The notes beneath the pieces were generated by a model. It made no database searches. It was not told the origin of the DNA and worked only from the letters and a program-made list of their open reading frames with translations. Below, one piece after another: positions 1 to 4,673 of a DNA stretch of 5,631 nt; the first letter of the stretch is position 1, and the number at the start of each line of letters is the position of its first letter. Source of the stretch: Deltaproteobacteria bacterium (lineage in GTDB: Bacteria; Myxococcota; Polyangia; Polyangiales; B10-G4); assembly GCA_019312705.1 (NCBI GenBank), contig JAFDCW010000587.1:1-5631 (forward strand), given 5' to 3'. The position numbers were made by a program, and so were the translations under genes.

Positions 1-23
1 GTTCCGCTGATGGTTGCGAAAAC

Positions 24-299
24 CTACCGGAGGACGCGATTGTTGCGGAGGAACTCGTGCAGCCCCTTCTCGATGAGCTTACACGGCAGGATCCGGGGCT
101 TCTTGTCGATGAGGAAGGTGATCGTCCGAACATCGACCGTATAGGTCCCCTCGATCTACCCGAGAGCGGTTCGCAGCACATACCGCCCCTCGCTCTCGTC
201 CCCTTCCCAGAGACTCCGGAACTTCTCACATTCAAACTTGGCGCGGTCGAGGGCGTAGGCCACGTCGGACAACTCGCGCACGATGCGGCAGCTGCTCAT
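24..299 (-). pseudogene. Small unrecognised protein gene split by an in-frame TAG
   Basis: I do not recognise this family. From ATG at 299 the frame reads 47 codons (MSSCRIVRELSDVAYALDRA...), hits TAG at 158-156, then continues in the same frame for 43 codons (IEGTYTVDV...KLIEKGLHEFLRN...) to TAG at 26-24. The parts look like one 91-residue protein: an amphipathic N-terminal helix, a run of beta-strand-like segments around the stop (YVLRT, EGTYTV, TITFLI), then a C-terminal helix. Both halves keep the local coding bias; I count G or C at third positions in about 39 of 47 and 38 of 43 codons. The second half has no ATG, GTG or TTG in frame, so it cannot easily be a separate gene. A GGGAGG ribosome site precedes the start. 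The simplest reading is a nonsense mutation in a recently intact gene. A sequencing error, stop readthrough, or a genuine 47-residue product remain possible. It lies on the same strand as, and 97 bases downstream of, the cysteine-rich protein gene. Confidence 0.55.
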
Positions 300-307
300 G
301 GCGAGAG

Positions 308-313
308 CCTCCC
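308..313 (-). promoter_or_regulatory. Shine-Dalgarno site of the interrupted gene
   Basis: Read on the minus strand, GGGAGG is followed by 8 bases and then ATG at 299. It is the best ribosome binding site in the window; the other genes show weak or no recognisable site. It fixes the start of the interrupted gene and argues that the ORF is, or recently was, translated. Confidence 0.6.
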
Positions 314-314
314 A

Positions 315-337
315 CGATGGTCCCCGAGGACCAATCG
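315..337 (-). repeat. Bulged inverted repeat in the leader of the interrupted gene
   Basis: On the plus strand CGATGGTCC (315-323) and GGACCA-A-TCG (328-337) pair as a 9-base-pair stem with one unpaired A at 334 and a CCGA loop. In the minus-strand transcript it lies about 1 base upstream of the GGGAGG site. It is not a normal terminator on either strand: no T tract follows it in the minus direction, and an A tract follows in the plus direction. A T6 tract (minus strand, 351-346) lies upstream of it. It could be an operator or a leader RNA hairpin; no function is shown. Confidence 0.35.
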
Positions 338-396
338 CAACACGGAAAAAATAAGCGATCAGCGCGACCGTGGACGAGGCCTCTGCCCCGGGCGGC

Positions 397-774
397 TCAG
401 GGAGGCAGGCACGACCCCGAGATGCACGCGAACCCCCCGTTCGGGCAATCGCTATAGAGCGTGCAACTCTGGATGCAAATGGGATCCGTCGGGCCCCCGT
501 CTATCGTCAGGTAGCCGGTACCGCAGGTGCCACCTTCGCATTCGCCGGTGCAGTGCACCGAGCAAATCCCGAGGCTGTTCGAATCGCCGATGAGCCTGAA
601 GCAACCGTCGGTCGTCTCCGAATCGCATTCACTGTCGACGAAACAGCGGTCGTAGACCTTTCGGTCGTCGACGTTGCGTGTGCACGCTGACGCGAAGGCC
701 AGGATCACGGAGAGGACGACAGAGAGGACGACGGAGAGGGCGCGGAAGGACGATGTCGAGGGCAGGGCACGCAT
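397..774 (-). CDS. Small cysteine-rich exported protein, probable lipoprotein
   Basis: The product is a 125-residue secreted or lipid-anchored protein of unknown function. Residues 1-12 are a short basic N region with Arg2 and Arg11, residues 13-29 a hydrophobic core built from LSVV repeats, and FASAC (27-31) offers either a weak lipobox with Cys31 as the lipidated residue or a type I cleavage after ASA. The mature part has twelve further cysteines (44, 50, 58, 71, 75, 79, 84, 100, 104, 110, 117, 122), an even number suiting a disulfide-bonded fold outside the cytoplasm. The last part follows C-x3-C-x5-C-P-x5-C-x4-C, a pattern I associate with cysteine-rich surface proteins of myxobacteria. 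I chose ATG at 774. An in-frame GTG at 798 adds eight residues but a poorer signal peptide. Neither start has a clear ribosome site. It is divergent from the DTW gene and is followed on its own strand by the interrupted small gene. Confidence 0.72.
   Translation of the reverse strand: MRALPSTSSFRALSVVLSVVLSVILAFASACTRNVDDRKVYDRCFVDSECDSETTDGCFRLIGDSNSLGICSVHCTGECEGGTCGTGYLTIDGGPTDPICIQSCTLYSDCPNGGFACISGSCLPP
709..744 (-). repeat. 12-base tandem repeat in the signal peptide coding region
   Basis: Two near-identical 12-mers, GGAGAGGACGAC (709-720) and AGAGAGGACGAC (721-732), are followed by a partial third copy (733-744). On the minus strand they encode the repeated LSVV-LSVV-LSVI hydrophobic core of the signal peptide. 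Gain or loss of one unit would change the core by four residues without a frameshift. Confidence 0.6.
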
Positions 775-821
775 TCGGGTCGCCGTACTTTGACGCACTC
801 GGTCCGACGGGACAATCTCTG

Positions 822-1457
822 GTGGTGAGCGGAAAGAGGGGCCACCGCGCCGAGAGGTGCGCCGATTGCGGAATGGGCACGGGGCTCTGTGTCTGTGCCC
901 TGATTCCGCGCCTCGCCCCCCGGACCACCGTCGTGGTCGTCGCCCACCCGTGGGAGCTCGACAAACCGACGAATACGGGGCGTTTTGTCGCCCGGAGCCT
1001 GTCGGGGAGTCGATTCTTGTGCACCGGTGATGCGCTGCCGGCGCCGCCCCCTGGGGCCGCCGTGCTTTTTCCCTCGGACGAGGCCGAAGAGCTGCGTCCC
1101 GGCGCGGCCGTCTCGAGCCTCTACGTACCCGACGGAACGTACCGCCAGGCCCGACGCATGATTCGGCGCCAAGCTGTGCTCGCCGCTCTCCCCCGCGTTG
1201 CCCTCCCCCGGGAAAGCCGCGCCGTAGGCCATATTCGACGTGGTGTGCGCCTCGACCTGCTGTCGACCTACGAGGCCGTCGCCCGGGCCCTCGGTCTCCT
1301 CGAGGGCCCCGACATCGAGGGGCCGATGCTCGAGTTCATCGAGGTGGTCGTGAAGCGCACGCTCTGGTTTCGGGGCAAGCTTGCTGCGGTGTCCGTGCCC
1401 GGCGGCATCTCGGACGCGGCCCACGAGGCCTTCGGTCGCCCGAAGCGTCAGTCGTAG
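822..1457 (+). CDS. DTW-domain protein, probable tRNA-uridine aminocarboxypropyltransferase
   Basis: DTW-domain proteins such as bacterial TapT (YfiP) and human DTWD1/DTWD2 transfer the 3-amino-3-carboxypropyl group of S-adenosylmethionine to uridine in tRNA, giving acp3U. With the GTG at 822 the protein has 211 residues, typical of the family. It shows a Cys cluster C13-x2-C16-x6-C23-x-C25, likely a metal site, then HPWE (42-45), KPTNTGR (48-54), the signature as DGTY-RQARR (104-112), and the late family motif STYEAVARAL (148-157). The signature tryptophan is tyrosine here. ATG at 753 would add 23 residues with no family similarity that I can see and would overlap the divergent lipoprotein start at 774. 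GTG at 822 or 825 avoids this and places the Cys cluster near the N terminus as in relatives. Only a weak GGGA (809-812) precedes it, so the start is uncertain. It seems to be a stand-alone gene. The exact tRNA target position cannot be told. Confidence 0.88.
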   Translation: MVSGKRGHRAERCADCGMGTGLCVCALIPRLAPRTTVVVVAHPWELDKPTNTGRFVARSLSGSRFLCTGDALPAPPPGAAVLFPSDEAEELRPGAAVSSLYVPDGTYRQARRMIRRQAVLAALPRVALPRESRAVGHIRRGVRLDLLSTYEAVARALGLLEGPDIEGPMLEFIEVVVKRTLWFRGKLAAVSVPGGISDAAHEAFGRPKRQS

Positions 1458-1458
1458 G

Positions 1459-1476
1459 GGGGATGACGATCTCCCC
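1459..1476. terminator. Possible weak hairpin between convergent genes
   Basis: GGGGA (1459-1463) pairs with TCCCC (1472-1476), and an inner GA/TC pair can extend the stem past one bulged T. It fills the 24-base gap between the ends of the DTW gene and larC. No T tract follows in either direction, so it is at best a weak or non-canonical bidirectional terminator. Confidence 0.25.
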
Positions 1477-1481
1477 GGAAG

Positions 1482-2840
1482 TCAGGAATCTGCTCCCGCG
1501 TCGAAGGCCGTGACGGCGGCTTCGTAGACGCGCTTCAAGGGTGCCCCATGAGCTTCAGCCGCCCGGCGGCAGTCTTCGTACTCGGGGGCGACGTGGCGCG
1601 GGAGCCCGTCACCCTCGGCGACCTTGACCGCGATTACGCCGTAGGGCGTTTCGACTTTGCTGATGCGCCGCGGGCGTTCGATGCGGTCTGCTGTCGTGAT
1701 GCGCACGCCGAGGGAGCCGGTCTCGGTCATCAGGACCCGGGCGAGTTCTTCGGCCTGGGGGCGGCGCCCGAGGACGGTCAGCATGCGTCCCGGTCGGCCC
1801 TTCTTCATGCCTATCGGCGTCGACCAGGCGTCGAGGGCCCCGGCCTCCATCACCCGCGAAAGCGCAAAGGCCATGACCTCAGCCGAGGCGTCGTCGATGT
1901 TGGTCTCGAGGGTCACGAAAGGGCTTGGGGCTTCGCCGGCGAGGCCGTCTTCATCTCGGAGTGGCGCGCCGAGGACGACCCGCAGAAGATTCGGCCGGTC
2001 CGAAAGATGGCGCGTTCCGGAGCCCCAGCCGACCCGCTCGGGGCTCATCGACGGCCATCGAGCAAAGCGCAGAGCGGCGGCGCCGACCAAGCAGGCCCCG
2101 GTGGGCGTCACCAGCTCGGCGTCGCTCTTGCCGTCGACGGTCGGCACTCCGCGCAGGCACAGGACCGTCGCCGGCGCCGGGATGGGCAAGGGGCCATGCT
2201 GGGCGCGCATGAATCCCCGGCCCATAGGCAGGGGCGAGGCCACGATCTCAGCGCCCGTGTACGTGAGCGCCGCGGCGGCGGCGACGGCATCGACGATCGA
2301 GTCCACCGCGCCGACTTCGTGGAAATGCACGTCGTCGATCGGCATCGCGTGGGCCGCCGCCTCGGCTTCGGCGAGGCGACGGAAAGCTGCGAGGGCGAGG
2401 ACCTGGGTCTTCGGCTCGAGGTCGGCGCCCTCGAGCATCTCGCGGATCTCTCGGTACCGGCGCTGGGGCTGCCCCTCCTCGACGTCGACGACGAAGCGTC
2501 GAGCGGCGATCCCGGACCGCGAGATCCGCGGCGTGCGGATCTGATAGCCGCCGAGGGGCAACTTCGCGAGGGGCTCTTCGACGGCGGTGAGGGGCACGCC
2601 GAGATCGAGCAGCGCGGCGACGATCATGTCGCCGGCGAGGCCGCTCGAGGCGTCGAGGAAGAGGACCTTGTCGGAGCCAGCATTCGGTCGAAGATCGCCG
2701 GTCGGGGGGGCGTCGGGGAGATCTACGGGGTCGCTGTTGCCGTTGCCGTGTCCGTGTCCGTTGCCGTGACCGTGTCCGTGACCGTGTCCGTCGCCGTGAC
2801 CGTGTCCGTCGCCGTTGCCGTGCTCTTCCGTGCTGCTCAT
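1482..2840 (-). CDS. larC: LarC, nickel-pincer cofactor nickel insertase
   Basis: LarC is the CTP-dependent cyclometallase that inserts nickel into the dithiocarboxylate pincer mononucleotide, the last step of NPN cofactor synthesis. With ATG at 2840 the protein has 452 residues, against roughly 400 in typical members. Residues 1-36 form a His/Gly/Asn/Asp-rich tail with nine histidines. Family motifs follow: DASSGLAGDM (63-72), DDVHFHEVGAVDSIVD (169-184), ASPLPMGRGF (201-210), HGPLPIPAPAT (215-225), TPTGA (245-249), ETNIDD (312-317), MKKGRPG (345-351) and PEYEDCR (419-425). It is one uninterrupted frame, so the programmed frameshift of Lactiplantibacillus plantarum larC is not needed. The position where many relatives carry an internal His-rich stretch reads QPQRRYREI (124-132), without His. 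No start codon lies between 2840 and the first domain motif, so the tail is truly coded. An in-frame GTG at 2912 would add 24 unlikely residues. No clear ribosome site is seen. It lies 82 bases after larB in the same direction. Confidence 0.96.
   Translation of the reverse strand: MSSTEEHGNGDGHGHGDGHGHGHGHGNGHGHGNGNSDPVDLPDAPPTGDLRPNAGSDKVLFLDASSGLAGDMIVAALLDLGVPLTAVEEPLAKLPLGGYQIRTPRISRSGIAARRFVVDVEEGQPQRRYREIREMLEGADLEPKTQVLALAAFRRLAEAEAAAHAMPIDDVHFHEVGAVDSIVDAVAAAAALTYTGAEIVASPLPMGRGFMRAQHGPLPIPAPATVLCLRGVPTVDGKSDAELVTPTGACLVGAAALRFARWPSMSPERVGWGSGTRHLSDRPNLLRVVLGAPLRDEDGLAGEAPSPFVTLETNIDDASAEVMAFALSRVMEAGALDAWSTPIGMKKGRPGRMLTVLGRRPQAEELARVLMTETGSLGVRITTADRIERPRRISKVETPYGVIAVKVAEGDGLPRHVAPEYEDCRRAAEAHGAPLKRVYEAAVTAFDAGADS
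2740..2823. repeat. Fourteen tandem CCGTNN hexamers in larC
   Basis: Fourteen consecutive 6-base units, each starting CCGT (variants CCGTGT, CCGTGA, CCGTTG, CCGTCG, CCGTGC), run without interruption. An 18-base block, CCGTGACCGTGTCCGTCG, is duplicated exactly at 2776-2793 and 2794-2811. On the minus strand each unit encodes a dipeptide of Gly with His, Asp or Asn, giving the LarC N-terminal tail. Units change length in steps of two residues, so slippage would keep the frame. Confidence 0.9.
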
Positions 2841-2922
2841 CGCGGGCCAAGTAGAGCACAACTGTGGGCGGCCTGCCGGCGTACGGCGGTTGGGCGACGT
2901 TGGCGGTCGCACGCCGTTCGGA

Positions 2923-3675
2923 TCAGCGTCCGCGGACCATCAGGCTCGCGGCGTAGGCCCCGCCGAAGCCGTTGTCGATGTTGACGACGGTGACCCCCGA
3001 GGCGCAGCTGTTGAGCATCGCCAAGAGCGCGGTGATGCCCTCGAAGCTCGCGCCGTAACCTATCGATGTGGGCACCGCGACGACGGGTACGTTCACCAGG
3101 CCGCCGACCACGCTCGCGAGGGCGCCTTCCATCCCCGCCACGACCACGATCGCGCCGGCCGCGTCGAGCACGTCTCGTTGGGCGAGCAGCCGGTGAATGC
3201 CGGCGACGCCGACGTCCGTGAGGCGCGTGACCTCGTTGCCGAGGGCCTCGGCGGTGACCGCGGCTTCCGCTGCGACGGGCAGGTCGCTCGTGCCGGCGGT
3301 AACGACGCAAACGGGTAGCGTCGAGTTGGGAGGCGCAGGCTCGGACGCGAGCAGCCCGGTCCGTGCCACCGGGTCGTAGACCAACTCGGGCAGCTCTGCG
3401 GTGAGCGCGGCGCCGACCTCTGCTTCGATGCGTGTCACCAGCGCGCCTTGGCCGCGGCGCGCTATCTCCCCCATGATGCCGACGATCTGCGCCACGGTCT
3501 TGCCCATGCCAAACACGATCTCGGGATACCCGTTTCGCAGCGCGCGATGATGGTCGACCTTGGCGTAGCCGAGGTCCGCGAAGGGCAGGTCCCGGAGCGA
3601 CTCCAGCGCGTCGTCGACGGACGCTTCGCCGCTCTTTACACGGTGCAGGAGCTCGGCAACTTCCTTCGGATTCAT
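2923..3675 (-). CDS. larB: LarB, pyridinium-3,5-biscarboxylic acid mononucleotide synthase
   Basis: LarB starts NPN cofactor synthesis in the cytoplasm. It carboxylates C5 of the pyridinium ring of nicotinic acid adenine dinucleotide and hydrolyses the phosphoanhydride, giving pyridinium-3,5-biscarboxylic acid mononucleotide (P2CMN) and AMP. The 250-residue length is normal for the family. The N-terminal half includes HHRALRNGYPEIVFGMGKT (42-60). The C-terminal PurE-like carboxylase domain shows TAGTSDLPVAAEA (126-138), GMEGALASVVGGLV (181-194), AVPTSIGYGAS (200-210) and LNSCASGVTVVNIDNGFG (221-238). Cys224 corresponds to the cysteine reported to form a covalent adduct with the substrate ring. 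The start is ATG at 3675; no clear ribosome site precedes it. It sits 65 bases after thiL and 82 bases before larC, so it is probably co-transcribed with larC at least. The second pathway enzyme, the sulfur-inserting LarE, is not in the window. Confidence 0.97.
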   Translation of the reverse strand: MNPKEVAELLHRVKSGEASVDDALESLRDLPFADLGYAKVDHHRALRNGYPEIVFGMGKTVAQIVGIMGEIARRGQGALVTRIEAEVGAALTAELPELVYDPVARTGLLASEPAPPNSTLPVCVVTAGTSDLPVAAEAAVTAEALGNEVTRLTDVGVAGIHRLLAQRDVLDAAGAIVVVAGMEGALASVVGGLVNVPVVAVPTSIGYGASFEGITALLAMLNSCASGVTVVNIDNGFGGAYAASLMVRGR

Positions 3676-3686
3676 GGGCGCCGGTT

Positions 3687-3711
3687 TAGCAGCCCCCGGG
3701 CGGCCCTGCTA
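3687..3711. repeat. Inverted repeat in the thiL-larB gap
   Basis: TAGCAG (3687-3692) and CTGCTA (3706-3711) form a perfect 6-base-pair stem around a 13-base GC-rich loop. It lies between the thiL stop and the larB start, about 12 bases upstream of the larB ATG in transcript direction. There is no T tract, so a canonical terminator is unlikely. It could be leader structure or a protein site, or chance in GC-rich DNA. Confidence 0.3.
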
Positions 3712-3740
3712 CTCGTGCGGGATGCAGAGCCACTGGCCGG

Positions 3741-4673
3741 TCAGAAGTGGTCGAAACCGCCGAAGGTCCCTGATAGCGCTACGCCGCCCTCGTCGAGGCA
3801 GACGACGTCTTGCTCTTCGGTGATCACGCCGATCTGCGTCGCGACACTCACCTTGGCCGTGAAGACGAGCTCGTAGTCTTCCCCGCCGGCGAGGGCGAGG
3901 TGAACCGGATCCCGGCCGAGGAGGCCAGCGGCGGCGGCGTGGCCGGGGAGGGTGGGCACGAGGCTGGTGTCGATTCGCGCACCGACGCGCGACGGCCGAC
4001 ACACTTGGCCGAGGTCGGCGATGAGCCCGTCGGAGATGTCGGCGGCCGCGGTCGCCAGCATCCGGATCTGTCGGCCGAGGGCTAGCCGGGCCACCGGACG
4101 GCGAAAGCGCGCGACGAAGGGTCCGAAGACTTCTTCGTCGCCGCGTCCGGCTTCGAAGGCCGCGACGGCGAGGGCGCTCGCGCCGAGGGCCCCGGTGACG
4201 AATACACCATCCCCGGCGGCAGCGCCGGCGCGCGTGAGGCTGGGGCCCGTCGCGTCTCCGATGACGGTCGTGGTCACCGAGAGCTCGCCTCCCCGGGCGA
4301 GGTTGCCGCCGACAACGCTGGTGCCGGCTTGGTCGCATGCAACCGCCGCGCCCTGGACGAGAGCGTCGAGCTCGTCATCATCGAAGTCACCGGGGAGCAC
4401 GAGCGAGAGCAATACGCCTCGCGCCTCGGCGCCCATGGCCGCGAGGTCACTCAGGGCAGCGTTCACCGCGCGCCAACCGAGGTCGCGCATCGAGAGCCAA
4501 CCGCGACGGAAGTGCACGTCCTCGACCTGGACGTCGACGCTCAGTACCAGGTCTCCGGTACATGCCGTGAGCACGGCGGCGTCGTCGCCGATGCCGACCA
4601 GCACGTCGGGACGCGGTCGGGCGAAGGTTCGCTGGAGGGCTTCGACTCGGGCGAGCTCGTCGCGCGGGCTCAT
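3741..4673 (-). CDS. thiL: ThiL, thiamine-monophosphate kinase
   Basis: ThiL phosphorylates thiamine monophosphate with ATP to give thiamine diphosphate, the active coenzyme, in the cytoplasm. The 310-residue protein has the full PurM/ThiL-type layout: GIGDDAAVL (27-35), SVDVQVEDVHF (45-55; usually D-x-L-V-E-G-V-H-F), NAALSDLAAMGA (71-82), the VVGGN loop (120-124; often GGD in enterobacterial ThiL), GDGVFVTGALG (154-164), AADISDGLIADLG (210-222), LAGGEDYELVFTA (261-273) and the typical C-terminal GGFDHF (305-310). The intact ends and motifs suggest an active enzyme. Its ATG overlaps the stop of the upstream kinase gene as ATGA (4673-4670) and has no ribosome site of its own, so translational coupling is likely. 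larB follows after 65 bases. No thiamine riboswitch or other thiamine gene is visible here. Confidence 0.97.
   Translation of the reverse strand: MSPRDELARVEALQRTFARPRPDVLVGIGDDAAVLTACTGDLVLSVDVQVEDVHFRRGWLSMRDLGWRAVNAALSDLAAMGAEARGVLLSLVLPGDFDDDELDALVQGAAVACDQAGTSVVGGNLARGGELSVTTTVIGDATGPSLTRAGAAAGDGVFVTGALGASALAVAAFEAGRGDEEVFGPFVARFRRPVARLALGRQIRMLATAAADISDGLIADLGQVCRPSRVGARIDTSLVPTLPGHAAAAGLLGRDPVHLALAGGEDYELVFTAKVSVATQIGVITEEQDVVCLDEGGVALSGTFGGFDHF

Noticed and set aside
156..158. TAG as a recoded sense codon such as pyrrolysine
   Set aside because: No pyrrolysine genes or insertion context are seen, and the gene's own end is also TAG. A nonsense change is simpler.
346..351. T6 tract on the minus strand as a terminator of the cysteine-rich gene
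   Set aside because: The sequence just before it offers only a 3-base-pair stem, too weak for an intrinsic terminator.
57..593. Plus-strand 178-codon frame over the left end
   Set aside because: It runs antisense to the interrupted gene and to part of the cysteine-rich gene. Its composition is rich in Arg, Pro and Ser without protein-like pattern.
790..816. Sigma-70-like promoter TTGACG-N15-GACAAT in front of the DTW gene
   Set aside because: The -35 box is good but the spacer is short and the -10 box poor for a GC-rich genome. It would put the transcript start next to GTG 822-825. It is too weak to list as a feature.
2740..2823. Short tandem repeats as a possible CRISPR array or replication iterons
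   Set aside because: The units are only six bases, directly abutting, without spacers, and they lie in frame inside larC where they encode a Gly-His-rich tail.
1482..2840. Programmed ribosomal frameshift in larC as in Lactiplantibacillus plantarum
   Set aside because: Both LarC parts are read in one continuous frame with no break in the family motifs.
1548..2984. Long 478-codon open frame on the plus strand opposite larC
   Set aside because: It is antisense to larC and the end of larB. Its valine/serine/alanine run is only the complement of the hexamer repeat, and it has no domain I recognise. High-GC DNA gives such frames by codon bias.
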